NCBI GenBank assembly: GCA_963757815.1
Contig: CAVWSN010000018.1
Location: forward strand, 310,001-374,000
Reading direction: 5' to 3'
DNA length: 64,000 nt
From: JACVRW01 sp963757815
Lineage (GTDB): Bacteria > Actinomycetota > Thermoleophilia > Solirubrobacterales > Thermoleophilaceae
Notes under the pieces: model-generated
The model's database searches: none
What the model saw: only the letters and a program-made list of their open reading frames with translations
What the model was told of the DNA's origin: nothing
In this document: positions 1-8,391 of the stretch, piece after piece
How the letters are laid out: each line of letters starts with the position of its first letter
How positions within the stretch are numbered: position 1 is the stretch's first letter
Program-made: the position numbers and the translations under genes

Positions 1-1260
1 CGCGGCGCAGGTGGTCGATGATCCGCTGGCGCGCCGCCGGGTAGCCGTCCCAGGCGTCGTGCCAGAAGATCGGCGGGTCGCCCGGGTCGCCGTCGCCGTC
101 GTGGTCGTGGACGAGCTCGCCCATCATCACCTGGTTGGCGATCACGTTCCAGCGCGCGCGGGAGCGCTCGAGCCCATCGCGCAGCCAGTCCTCCTGCTCG
201 AACCCGAGCATCGTCACCGCCGGATCGAGCGACTCCTCGCAGCGCGGGAACTCGCCGTCCCCGCAGGGCTGGTCGGTGCGGTACTGGCGCGCGTCCAACA
301 CGCTGAACTCGGCGAGGTCGCCCCACGTCATGCGCCGGTAGAGAAGGACGTCGCCGTTGCGCGGCCGCGCCGACGCCCGCAACGGCACGTGCTCGTAGAA
401 GGCCTGGTAGGCGGCCGCGCGCCGTGCGGTGAACGCCGGGTTCGGCTCGCCGCCCTCCGGGGCAAGTCCGGCGTAGTCGTTCTGAACCTCGTGGTCGTCC
501 CACGCGATCAGCCATGGGAAGCGCTGGTGGGCGCGCTGGAAGTCCGGGTCGGTCTTGTAGAGCGCGTGCTGCAGCCGGTAGCGCTCGAGCGTCTCGCACT
601 CGGGACGGAACTGCGCCGGCACCGGCACGTTCCGGAAGCCGCCGTGTTCGTCGATGCCGTACTCGTAGACGTAGTCGCCGAGGTGCACGACGAACGCGAC
701 GTCCTCCTCGGCGAGGCGCCGGTAGGCGGAGTAGTAGCCCTCGTCCCAGCGCTGGCAGGAGGCGAAGGCAAACGCGAGCGAGCTGACCGAGTCCCAGCGC
801 GACGGAGCGGTCAGCGTTCGCCCGACCGGACTGAGCTCGTTGCGGTACCTGAACTGGAAGTAGTACTCGCGCCGTGGCTCGAGACCGGACACCTCCACGT
901 GCACCGAGTGCGCCAGCTCCGGCACCGCGAGCGCGACGCCACGACGAACCACGTGGCGCATGCCGGGATCCTTGGCCACGCGCCAGAGGACGGGCACCCA
1001 GCGCTGCGGCATGCCGCCGTCGGGCTCGAGGGGCTCGGGGGCGAGGCGGGTCCACAGCACGATGCGGGTTGGCGCAGGATCCCCCGAGGCGACTCCGAGC
1101 GTGAACGGATAGTCACGCAGCGCGGAGCCGCGTGCGCGAGGTCGCCGCGGACCTGGCAGAACGCCGCTGCGCCGGCCAGCGCTCCGGTGAACTGCAGGAA
1201 GCGGCGGCGGTCCATCGGTCCCGCCAGCGTTCGCTCGAGCGATTCGAAGGGATCGGTCAT
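1..1260 (-). CDS. PhoD-like alkaline phosphatase/phosphodiesterase, Tat-exported (3' end outside window, one frameshift)
   Basis: Secreted metallophosphoesterase of the PhoD family, expected to cleave phosphate esters or diesters outside the membrane. The start (MTDPFESLERTL) precedes a twin-arginine signal, DRRRFLQF, followed by a hydrophobic Ala/Gly stretch and AHAAP; an AAGGAG lies about 14 bases upstream. After the signal the reading frame shifts by one base near 1120, then continues as DYPFTLGVASGDP (the PhoD N-terminal beta-sandwich) and the catalytic domain with GDYVYEYGID and WDDHEVQNDY, both typical of PhoD metal sites, and later NQVMMGEL. The C-terminus runs off the window at base 1. 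The single break in a conserved gene looks like a sequencing indel. Family assignment is firm; substrate is not known. Confidence 0.85.
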
Positions 1261-1364
1261 CGGGGCTGCCGCTCTCCTTCCGGACGCGTTGGGCGCTTCC
1301 GACGGGAGAGCTATACCCCCAAAGGAGGGTCGAGTCAAGACCCGGGTGAGCGTGCTTCACGAGC

Positions 1365-1490
1365 CGGTTACATCAAGGCGTGCCGATCACCCGCCCAGGA
1401 TGTAACTGAAGCCTGCGGAGATCCAGCCGATACCGGGGGTAACGGCACTCCGCCCCCTGCCGCCGCGCCTGTCGCGGTTCCCGGCGGCGC
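1365..1490 (+). promoter_or_regulatory. Structured 5' leader of the lytic transglycosylase gene (candidate cis-regulatory RNA)
   Basis: Three consecutive hairpins lie between the phosphatase start and the transglycosylase start. The first pairs 1365-1374 with 1399-1408 (perfect GTTACATC/GATGTAAC core). The second pairs 1416-1420 with 1448-1452 and, inside it, GCCG/CGGC and TACC/GGTA (1426-1446). The third pairs 1459-1465 with 1482-1488. The following start codon at 1520 has no visible Shine-Dalgarno sequence. Cell-wall hydrolase genes of Actinomycetota often carry c-di-AMP riboswitches, but I could not match the consensus of that class here, so the identity is open. Confidence 0.4.
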
Positions 1491-1519
1491 CTGGCGTCGA
1501 TCGCCGTTTCCCACCCCGC

Positions 1520-2125
1520 ATGTCCCTCAGGCTCACACGTCCGCTCCTGCTTGCGCTGCTCGGCTTCGCGCTGGCGGCGAGCGCTCCCGCACCCGCCGAC
1601 GCCGCCGCCGGCGACGTGGCCCTGGATGTACCGACCCGCTACCTGGCGCACTACCAGACGGCCGGGCAGCGCTTTGGCATCCCCTGGCAGCTGCTGGCTG
1701 GCCTCGGCAAGATGGAGACCGACCACGGCCGCGTGCGGCTCCCCGGCGTGCACAGTGGCGTCAACCGGGCCGGCTGCTGCGCCGGCCCGATGCAGTTCAG
1801 CGTCGTCAGCTCGGCGCCGACGTGGCAGCTCTACCGTGTCGACGGCAACCGCGACGGCCGCAGTTCCGTCTACGACCCCGGGGACGCGATCCCGAGCGCC
1901 GCGAAGATGCTGGCGGGGTTGAAGCGCCGCTTCCACGGCAGCGGCGTGCTCGCGCTCGCCGCCTACAACGCCGGACCGGGAAACGTGCGGCGATTCCGGG
2001 GCGTGCCGCCGTTCGCCGAGACGCAGCACTACGTGCAGCGCGGAATGCGTTACGCGCGGACTGCTCGGCTACCGCGGGCGCTGATCACCGCGGCGCATCA
2101 CGTTAGTCCGCCTCGCCGCGGTTGA
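1520..2125 (+). CDS. Secreted lytic transglycosylase (SLT-type)
   Basis: Predicted peptidoglycan lytic transglycosylase, 201 residues, acting in the cell wall. Residues 1-29 form a Sec signal peptide (MSLRLTRPLLLALLGFALAA, cleavage after ADAAA). The mature part carries the SLT fold: QRFGIPWQLLAGLGKMETDHG with the probable catalytic Glu in KMETDHGR, CCAGPMQF, and the conserved AAYNAGPGNVRRF motif. There is no LysM or other wall-binding domain. The gene lies downstream of a strongly structured leader and has no clear ribosome binding site, so translation may be controlled by that leader. Its 3' end overlaps the tail of a GvpO-like remnant on the opposite strand by about 20 bases. Confidence 0.85.
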   Translation: MSLRLTRPLLLALLGFALAASAPAPADAAAGDVALDVPTRYLAHYQTAGQRFGIPWQLLAGLGKMETDHGRVRLPGVHSGVNRAGCCAGPMQFSVVSSAPTWQLYRVDGNRDGRSSVYDPGDAIPSAAKMLAGLKRRFHGSGVLALAAYNAGPGNVRRFRGVPPFAETQHYVQRGMRYARTARLPRALITAAHHVSPPRRG

Positions 2126-2320
2126 AACGACGTGCGCGCTCGCCAGCCCGCCGCGTCACCGGCGTCATCGGTCGTCAGCCGGTACGTGGCCAGCAGGCTC
2201 GCCGTGTCGGGGACGCGCCGAACCTCGACGACGTCGACGGCGAGTTCCCAGCCGTTGCTGATCTGCTGGCCTTGCGTCGGTGTAGGCCGCCGGGTCCTGG
2301 GCGGCTGCGACGCTGGGCAC
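2103..2320 (-). pseudogene. GvpO-like gas vesicle protein remnant
   Basis: Reading this strand gives GWELAVDVVEVRRVPDTASL followed by LATYRLTTDDAGD, and, after a one-base shift, RARRFNRGEAD and a TAA stop at 2105-2103. This is the order of the conserved C-terminal block of gas vesicle protein GvpO (GW..V..VEV.R.PDT...LA.Y...D..GE..GY.R..RY.RG..D). The N-terminal part is in another frame and is short, and the gene abuts the 3' end of tRNA-Arg. No other gvp gene is visible nearby. It may be an isolated GvpO-domain gene with indels or a true remnant. GvpO itself is an accessory or regulatory gas vesicle protein. Recognition is from the motif pattern only. Confidence 0.5.
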
Positions 2321-2326
2321 GGCGAG

Positions 2327-2400
<74 letters not shown>

Positions 2401-2439
2401 TCACCGGGAGACGATAGCCCCGACGGTTCGACGGACCAC

Positions 2440-2688
2440 TTGGCGGGCGGCGGATGTGGCCAAGGAGAGGTCTCGAGACGCCGAGGTTCATCACGGTCAG
2501 CCGGGGTGGGGCTCGCGCACGCCCTCGGCGATGCTGTCGCCCAGGACCGCGAGGCGCCGCCACGGCGCTCCACGCAGCAGCGACGCCAGTTCGAGGAACG
2601 ACCGGGGCTCGAGCTCCGTATGGCCCCGGATGAGCTTGACTCGCGCGCCACGGTTGCGGTAGAAGCAGCCGACGGCTGCTCGCCGCAC
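2440..2688 (-). pseudogene. SGNH/GDSL hydrolase N-terminal fragment
   Basis: The minus-strand frame gives RRLAVLGDSIAEGVREPHPG, a clear block I (GDS motif with the nucleophile Ser) of an SGNH-family esterase, preceded by about 45 residues of N-terminal sequence. It hits a stop at 2497 and resumes in another frame with LTVMNLGVSR, which resembles the usual NLGVSG segment, then loses similarity before the tRNA. Only the first part of the family domain is present, so the fragment would be inactive even with its frameshift repaired. The GTG at 2688 is a possible start; the gene is divergent from the phosphatase-superfamily gene at 2706. Confidence 0.5.
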
Positions 2689-2705
2689 GGAGGAGGAGGT
2701 CTCGC

Positions 2706-4444
2706 ATGAGATGTCGGCGCCGGATGTCCCTGTTGCTGGTCGGTTCGGTCGCGCTCTTGGCCCCGGCACTTGCATCGCCGGCGGTGCAGGCCGGGGGCCA
2801 TCCGGACCGGCCGACGAGGGTGCTGATCGTCATGCTCGACCAAGCGAGGCCCGACACGATCGAGCGTTACGGGATGGAGAACGTTCAGGCGCTGATGAGG
2901 GAGGGAGTCGAGCTTCCCCAACGCGCTCGTCGGACACATGGCTGCCGAGACCGTGATCAGCCACAACGTGATCACGAGCGGTCTCTTCCCGAAGCACATG
3001 GGCTGGTCGAATGAGGTCTACAGGGACTCGGCAAACCTGCTCGGGCGCGGGCCCGTACCACGTGACCTCGAGCATGTCCTGCCTGCAGTTCGAGACCCTG
3101 ATCGACGCCGGCGGCTATCCCAAGCTTCAGGACTACCTGGACGACGAGTTCGGTGAAACGTCGGCCTTCGCGTCGATCGCCCAGAAGCGCACGTCGGCGT
3201 GCACCAGCGGCCACACCAGCTCGGGCGTCGGCGACGGGACGGCCACCCCGGATCCCGGAGGACATCATCCTCCAGATCCGCGGCAGCCGGCGCACCGTGC
3301 GGCACCGAGACTCAGTGGCGACGAGCCGGAGAGCGGCAACGGGACGCGCGCCGCACTTCCTCGACGTGACAACCGGCGGATGCAGCGACCGCTGGTGGAC
3401 CAACCAGGCCGCCGGTGCGTACGGCACCGGGCTGCTCTCGCCGGCCAACATCTATCCGCTCGACGGCGACCGCTTCGTGCCGGGGTTCGATCCCGGCCCA
3501 CATCGGCGGCGACAACTGGTCGGCCGACGCCGCGATCGAGGTGATCGAGAACGAGCCCAACTGGCACGGCCTGCTGGTCAGCCTCGGCGGGATCGACAAG
3601 CTCGGCCACATGTGGGGGCCCGAGGACGAGGGGGAGCCCGGTGCCGCTCCCGGGTCCATCGAGGAGATGCGTCACCTGCCGTTCATCGCGAAGAACGCGG
3701 ACGAGCAGGTCGGGAGGATCGTCGACGCACTGGAGGCGAGCGGGGTACTCGACGACACCCTGATCGTCATCACCGCCGACCACGCCGCGCAGACGGGCCG
3801 CCCATTCCACGGCGTCCTCGCCCCGGGCGTGGAGAACCCGCTCTGCGCCGCGCCCTCAACGGGAATCCGGTCGGACTGCAACTGGTACTTCGGCAGCGAC
3901 TCGGACGAGGTCTATCTCGATCCGAGTCCCGCGGTCGCGCAGCTCAGGGACGCGCTGGCGGGCAACCTTGCCTTCTCGTACCAGGACGGCCACGTCGCGG
4001 CCTGGCTCCACGACAACTCCCGTGGCGAAGAAGCGCGAGGCGGCCGCGGCGGTGCTCGACATGCCCGGCGTCATCGCGAGTTATCACACGAACGCGGCGC
4101 AGACCGACTATCGCCTGTTCGGCACCAACCGCACGCGCGGTGCGGAGCGCAGCTGGTTCGTCAGGCACGGCGAGGAGCTGGTGGACACCATGGCGGAGCC
4201 CTCCGGGCCTGACGTGGTGGGCCTGCTGGCGACCGACGTGACCTACGGCGTCATAGGCGACCACGGGGGGCATAACCGCCTGATCCAGAACATCCCGATG
4301 ATCTTCGCCGGGGCCGGAGTCGGGTCGAGGGACTCCGGAAGGAGATTCGGCTCGTGGACGTCCTGCCGACGATCCTCGAGACGATGGGGATCGACTACGA
4401 CGACGACGACTTCGACGGACGAGGCGGTGCGGCTGCCCCGATAG
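2706..4444 (+). pseudogene. Secreted alkaline-phosphatase-superfamily (sulfatase/phosphodiesterase-like) protein, multiply frameshifted
   Basis: The start ATG follows a strong GGAGGAGGAGGT ribosome binding site and encodes a signal peptide. The protein can be followed across at least six frame changes: VLIVMLDQARPDTIERYG (first metal-binding Asp region), AAETVISHNVITSGLFPKHM, DKLGHMWGPED, DTLIVITADHAAQTG (metal-binding Asp-His), GDHGGHNRLIQNIPMIFAG (second Asp-His pair) and LVDVLPTILETMGIDYDDDD at the C-terminus. These elements in this order define the alkaline phosphatase superfamily, with a type I phosphodiesterase or sulfatase fold of about 570 residues. Whether the gene is truly dead or only badly sequenced cannot be decided here; breaks are denser than in neighbours. 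Substrate unknown. Confidence 0.7.
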
Positions 4445-4449
4445 GTCGA

Positions 4450-5649
4450 TCAGGCCGTGCTGAGCACCGGCCGCTGCTCCTCGAGCCGGGGCCGGTAGAG
4501 CTCGGCGGAGTCCACGAGGCCGTCGACCATGTCCTCGATGTCGGCGGTGCGCTCGATTGCGCGGAGGTCGTGGGACTGCCCGCGCGTGACCGCGAGCTTC
4601 GAGGAGAAGAGCTGGCAGCAGTCCTCGTCGGGCAGGATCGAGATCTCGTAGGTGCCGAGCTGCTTGGCGAGCTCGACGATCTCGGACTTGTCGCGGTCGA
4701 TCAGCGGCCGCAGTAGCGGTAGCTCCGCCGCCTCCTCGACCACCGCCAGGTTCGGCAGGGTCTGCGAGGCCACCTGGCCGAGCGAGTCACCCGTCACGAG
4801 CGCCTCCGCCCCCTCGCGGCGCCCGAGCTCGGAGGCCACCTTGACCATCAGCCGCCGCTGCGAGAGCACCTGCAGGCGGCCGGCGCCCGCCGTCGCGAGC
4901 CGGCGCTGTGCCGGCCCGAAGGAGACGACGAACATGCGCGAGCCGCCCTGGAAGCGGTCGAGCCGCCCGACCAGCGCATACGCCTTGTAGATCGACTCCG
5001 GCCCGGTGAAGGGCCGGCCGGAGAAGTGCAGGAAGTCGCAGCGCAGCCCGCGCTTCATCATCCGGTAGGCCGCCACGGGCGAGTCGAGGCCCCCCGACAA
5101 CAGCACGAGCGCCCGCCCGCTCGACCCCACCGGCAGCCCGCCGGCGCCGCGCAGCCGCTCGCTCGACACGAGCAGCTCCTTGTGGTCGAGCTCCACGTGC
5201 AGCTCGAGGTCGGGGTTGGAGAGGTCGACGTCGAGGCCGAGCCGCACGCGCACGGCCTCGCCGATCACGCGGGAGAGCTCGACCGAGCGCAAGGGGAAGC
5301 GCTTGTCGCGGCGCCGCGAGCGCACGGCGAAGGTGCGGCCCGGGCGCCCGCGCAGGAGCGCCACCGCGGCGTCGGCCCCGGCGGCGGGGTCGCGCTCGCA
5401 ACGGATCGCGGGCTGGACGACGCTCACGCCGGGCAGCGCCAGGCAGCGCTCGACGAGGGTGCTCTGCGGCTCTCCGCCGGTGACGATGAAGACGCCGCCG
5501 CGGTGCCGGATCTCGAGCGGTCCGAGGTCCGCGGTCAGCCGGCGCAGGTTGCGCTCGAGCGCACCCACGAACAGCGGCCGGTTGCGGCCCTTGAGGGCGA
5601 GCTCGCCGAACTTGAGCAGCACGCAGGGCTCTCCGCGCAGTTCCTCCAT
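4450..5649 (-). CDS. thiI: tRNA 4-thiouridine synthase ThiI
   Basis: Transfers sulfur to uridine 8 of tRNAs and can feed thiazole synthesis. The 399-residue protein starts with the ferredoxin-like region (VLLKFGELALKGRNRPLF), followed by a THUMP domain to about residue 165 and the PP-loop adenylating domain with SGGLDSPVA at 185-193. A Cys pair lies at EDCCQLF (342-348). The C-terminal rhodanese domain of E. coli ThiI is absent, as in many Gram-positive homologues, so the persulfide must come from another donor protein. The start ATG at 5649 is supported by the family N-terminus. The gene converges on the broken phosphatase gene. Confidence 0.93.
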   Translation of the reverse strand: MEELRGEPCVLLKFGELALKGRNRPLFVGALERNLRRLTADLGPLEIRHRGGVFIVTGGEPQSTLVERCLALPGVSVVQPAIRCERDPAAGADAAVALLRGRPGRTFAVRSRRRDKRFPLRSVELSRVIGEAVRVRLGLDVDLSNPDLELHVELDHKELLVSSERLRGAGGLPVGSSGRALVLLSGGLDSPVAAYRMMKRGLRCDFLHFSGRPFTGPESIYKAYALVGRLDRFQGGSRMFVVSFGPAQRRLATAGAGRLQVLSQRRLMVKVASELGRREGAEALVTGDSLGQVASQTLPNLAVVEEAAELPLLRPLIDRDKSEIVELAKQLGTYEISILPDEDCCQLFSSKLAVTRGQSHDLRAIERTADIEDMVDGLVDSAELYRPRLEEQRPVLSTA

Positions 5650-5685
5650 GAGCGGTTTGAAAGTAGCGCCGCCGGGCGCCGCAAT

Positions 5686-6249
5686 CTAGTCCTCGTCTTC
5701 GTACAGCGACTCGCGGGCCAGTTCGGCGCCGCGCGCCCCGAAGAGGCGGACCTCCACGTAATCGCCCGTGTAAGCGTCGAGCGAGACGAGCGTGAAGCGG
5801 TCGTCGATCAGCTCGCACTGGTCGGTCGTGTGCGGCCCGAGCTCGGCGGTGACCGCCGCCCCGTTCGCCACGAGCGACACGCCCCAGACAAGCGTGATGA
5901 TCCCGCGCCGTCCCTCGGTGCCGCGCCAGTGGCCGATCTCGTGGTCAGAGAGATCGAGCGTCCAGTCCGGGTTCATCGCGGCCGTCTCCTCGGTGAAGTC
6001 GGCCTCGGCCTGGAAGCCGGTGGCCTGCGCGCCCTCGTGTTCGCGGGTGTAGGAGACGAACCCGAACCACTCGCCGCCCTCGTCGCTGGGCGCCGTCGCC
6101 GGCACGTAGGTGCGGCCGGCCCAGGTGCGGTCGGGGAACCAGGTGATGTCGCCGATGGGGGTCTCGCAGCGGGCGGCGAAGTGCTCGGTGAGCGCCTCGC
6201 CCCAGCGTCCGTAGGGCAGCGGCTCCTGCGGCGGCTCGGCCGCGAACAT
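5686..6249 (-). CDS. Conserved hypothetical protein, 187 aa
   Basis: I do not recognise this family. The ATG at 6249 (MFAAEPPQEPLPYGRWGEAL) is preferred because the upstream extension of the frame is low-complexity Arg/Ala sequence overlapping galT. The protein is acidic, lacks a signal peptide and membrane segments, and is rich in beta-strand-like stretches (YVPATAPSD, WFGFVSYTREHEG, RRGIITLVWGVSLVANGAAV), with a charged C-terminus LYEDED. It lies between galT and thiI on the same strand, 41 bases after the galT stop, so co-transcription is likely. Function cannot be inferred from context. Confidence 0.6.
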   Translation of the reverse strand: MFAAEPPQEPLPYGRWGEALTEHFAARCETPIGDITWFPDRTWAGRTYVPATAPSDEGGEWFGFVSYTREHEGAQATGFQAEADFTEETAAMNPDWTLDLSDHEIGHWRGTEGRRGIITLVWGVSLVANGAAVTAELGPHTTDQCELIDDRFTLVSLDAYTGDYVEVRLFGARGAELARESLYEDED

Positions 6250-6290
6250 GGGAATCTGGCGGGCGACGGGTGGCACGGCGCGGCGGGACG

Positions 6291-7238
6291 CTACAGGGTG
6301 GCGTCGCGAAGCCGCTCCGCCGCAGCCTCGGGCGCCAGCACGTTCAGGTGCACCCCGGTCCCGATCTCGAGCCCGGCCAGCTGAGCGAGCCGCGGCATGA
6401 TCTCGATCCGCCAGCAGAAGCGCTCGGCGTCGCGCGGGGCCGTGCGCACCCACATGTTCAGCGGCGGCAGCGTGCCGAGCGCGGCGCCGAGGCGCCTGAG
6501 CGTCTCGTGCAGCAGCCTGCCCCCGAGCGGGCCGTCGTCGGAGAAGCGCGCGGCCGGTCTCCGGGGGACGATCTGCAGGTGGAAGGGCACGCGCGCGCCG
6601 AACGGGCAGAGGGCCACCGCCTCGTCGTCGATCGCCACGATCCGCTCGCGCCGGCGAACCTCCTCCTGGAGCAGGTCCTCGAGCAGGTTGCGGCCCTGCG
6701 TGCGGTCCGAATACGCCGTGAAGCGCTCGCGCTCGCGCGCCACCTGCGCCGGCACGAACGGCAGCGCGTAGAGCTGCGCGTGGGTGTGAGGAAGCGAGGC
6801 GCCGGCCTCCTTGCCCTCGTTGACGATGATGTGGACATAGGCGGAATGCGCGTGCTGGCGCATCCGCTCACGCCAGACCGACATCGCCGTCTCGACCTGC
6901 TCTGGTTCGAGCTCGGCGAGCGAGCTCACCGGATCGGGCGCGTTCACGATCACCTCGTGCGCCCCGAGCGCCGGCGAGCTGGCGAAGAGGTCGGGCTCGC
7001 CGCGCCCACCGGCAAGCGGGTCGTCGCCGCCGTCGGGCTCCCCGGGGGCGAGTGCGGGGTAGAGATTGGGGACCACGCGCACGCGCCAGGCGCCGTTCTC
7101 GCGCAGGGCGTAGAGCTCGGGCGGGGTCTGTTCCTCGTGGCCGGCCGCGAACGGGTCGGTCTCGCGGTCGATCGGCGCCCGCGGCGCGAAATCGAGGAAG
7201 GCGCCCGGCCGCGAGCCGCGCTCTCCGGCCACGATCAC
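6291..7238 (-). CDS. galT: Galactose-1-phosphate uridylyltransferase-like protein (HIT superfamily)
   Basis: Nucleotidylyl transferase of the GalT branch of the HIT superfamily, expected to exchange UMP between UDP-glucose and galactose-1-phosphate or a related sugar phosphate. Key features are RVVPNLYPAL, GAHEVIVNAP, the active-site HTHAQLYALP (residues about 160-170, the His-x-His-x-Gln triad) and CPFGARVPFHLQIVPRRP. At 315 residues it is slightly short for GalT. The family N-terminus (LRIDPLSGLKVIVAG) extends upstream of the GTG used here to about 7265, where only CTG-type starts are available. Its true start therefore probably overlaps the upstream GNAT stop. No galK or galE is nearby, so the sugar is uncertain. 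Confidence 0.8.
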   Translation of the reverse strand: MIVAGERGSRPGAFLDFAPRAPIDRETDPFAAGHEEQTPPELYALRENGAWRVRVVPNLYPALAPGEPDGGDDPLAGGRGEPDLFASSPALGAHEVIVNAPDPVSSLAELEPEQVETAMSVWRERMRQHAHSAYVHIIVNEGKEAGASLPHTHAQLYALPFVPAQVARERERFTAYSDRTQGRNLLEDLLQEEVRRRERIVAIDDEAVALCPFGARVPFHLQIVPRRPAARFSDDGPLGGRLLHETLRRLGAALGTLPPLNMWVRTAPRDAERFCWRIEIMPRLAQLAGLEIGTGVHLNVLAPEAAAERLRDATL

Positions 7239-7276
7239 CTTCAGCCCGGAGAGCGGGTCGATGCGCAGCTCAGGGC

Positions 7277-7699
7277 TCAGAGCGGCTTCTCCATCGACAC
7301 GTGCTCGATTCCCTCCTCGACAAAGGTCGGGCCGCGCTCGCGGTAGCCACCGCGGAGATAGAGCTGTTTCGCGTAGGTCTGGGCGTGCAGCGAGATCGCG
7401 TCCGCCCCGGCGCTCCGGGCCACCCGGTCCGCCTCGCGCAGGATCGCACCGGCCACACCGTCGCCACGCCTGTCGGGCTCGACGGCGAGCCGCCCAAGCC
7501 TGGCCACCCCGCCGCGAAACAACAGCCGGCAGGTGCCGATCACGCGGCCGTCGTCGATGGCCACGATGTGCGTCGCCTCGTGGTCGCGCCCGTCGCGGTC
7601 CGCCTCGACCGACACGCCCTGCTCGTCGATGAACACCCGCTCGCGCAGCTCGAGGGCGGCGGCCAGCTCGTCGTCGGTGATGGCTTCGCGGACCTCCAC
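7277..7699 (-). CDS. GNAT family N-acetyltransferase
   Basis: Small acetyltransferase of about 140 residues that would transfer an acetyl group from acetyl-CoA to an amine. The sequence matches the ElaA-like GNAT layout: REAITDDELAAALELRERVF (helix 1), DEQGVSVEADRDGRDHEATH, ARLGRLAVEPDRRGDGVAGA (the acetyl-CoA-binding RxxGxG/A loop) and SLHAQTYAKQLYLRGGY. A GTG start at 7699 sits just downstream of the thioredoxin stop at 7710, giving an operon with the thioredoxin upstream and galT downstream. Substrate unknown. Confidence 0.75.
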   Translation of the reverse strand: MEVREAITDDELAAALELRERVFIDEQGVSVEADRDGRDHEATHIVAIDDGRVIGTCRLLFRGGVARLGRLAVEPDRRGDGVAGAILREADRVARSAGADAISLHAQTYAKQLYLRGGYRERGPTFVEEGIEHVSMEKPL

Positions 7700-7709
7700 G
7701 GGCGCAAGG

Positions 7710-8210
7710 TCAGCGAGCGTAGCGCTCGATGTCCTCGGCGAGCTTGTCCTCGGTCGGGTAACCGCCCTGGTGCACGTACGCGAGCTCGCCCTTGGAGTCG
7801 TAGAAGGCGGTGGCCGGGAAGGCCTGAACCGCGTTGAACGACGCCGCGACCTCGAGATTCGGGTCCTCGAAGTGGGGGAAGCGAACCGGATACTCGGCGA
7901 GGAAATCCTCCGCGTCGCCGCGGTTGTCGTTCGAGTTGACGCCGAGGAAGACCACTTCGCCTGAGCGCTTGCGTTCCTGGCTCTGGAAGAAGGGGAATTC
8001 GAAGCGGCAGGGCGCGCACCACGACGCCCACTTGTTGACAACCACGGGCTTTCCGCGCTCCGAGGCGATCCGCTCCTCGAAGGCGTCACGGCCGCCGTCG
8101 AGGAAGCGAGCCGGCGCGGCGCTCGCGCTCGGCTGGGTCGACGGTTCGTCGTCCGAGGAACCGCAGGCGACGAGCGCCAAGAGGGCGATCAGGGGTGCGA
8201 GGCGGCGCAC
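7710..8210 (-). CDS. TlpA-like thioredoxin-fold lipoprotein
   Basis: Membrane-anchored thiol-disulfide oxidoreductase of 166 residues. The N-terminus MRRLAPLIALLALVACGSSD is a lipoprotein signal with the lipid-attachment Cys at position 16. A Ser/Pro-rich linker leads to a TlpA/ResA fold with active site WASWCAPCRFEF (WCxxC) and the cis-proline segment AFPATAFYDS. Such proteins reduce or oxidise extracytoplasmic cysteines, often apocytochrome c; a cytochrome c maturation cluster lies 18 kb away, which is suggestive only. It is the first gene of a short minus-strand operon and is divergent from the helicase. Confidence 0.88.
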   Translation of the reverse strand: MRRLAPLIALLALVACGSSDDEPSTQPSASAAPARFLDGGRDAFEERIASERGKPVVVNKWASWCAPCRFEFPFFQSQERKRSGEVVFLGVNSNDNRGDAEDFLAEYPVRFPHFEDPNLEVAASFNAVQAFPATAFYDSKGELAYVHQGGYPTEDKLAEDIERYAR

Positions 8211-8263
8211 GGCGCGAAGGATGGCAGACCCAATTTCGGTCTCCGTGTGCTGTAATGGATGGT

Positions 8264-8330
8264 GCCGCCGTCCCCCAAGGACCTGGCAATCTCGCCGCTC
8301 GCGGGAAGAGCGGCGAGCACGACGGGCGGC
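8264..8330 (+). promoter_or_regulatory. Two-tiered stem-loop in the helicase leader
   Basis: An outer stem pairs 8264-8272 with 8321-8330 (one bulged G at 8324), enclosing a perfect 10-bp hairpin CTCGCCGCTC/GAGCGGCGAG at 8291-8300/8308-8317. A third, weaker stem follows (GCTGAGC with GCTCGGC, about 8334-8358) and ends in CCCCCTTTT. The element sits in the 181-base divergent gap before the helicase GTG. It could be a leader RNA or attenuator; I could not match it to a known class. Confidence 0.35.
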
Positions 8331-8391
8331 CCCGCTGAGCCTTGACGGCCAGCTCGGCTCGTCCCCCTTTTAGAGAAGCGCCTAATCCCCT

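Noticed and set aside
1365..1490. A firm c-di-AMP (ydaO) riboswitch call for the transglycosylase leader.
   Set aside because: Hairpins are present but the conserved internal sequences of that class could not be matched by eye; kept as an unassigned structured leader.
3481..3500. A tRNA T-arm-like sequence GGGGTTCGATCCCGGCC.
   Set aside because: It lies within the phosphatase-superfamily coding sequence (VPGFDPG) and there is no acceptor, D or anticodon arm around it.
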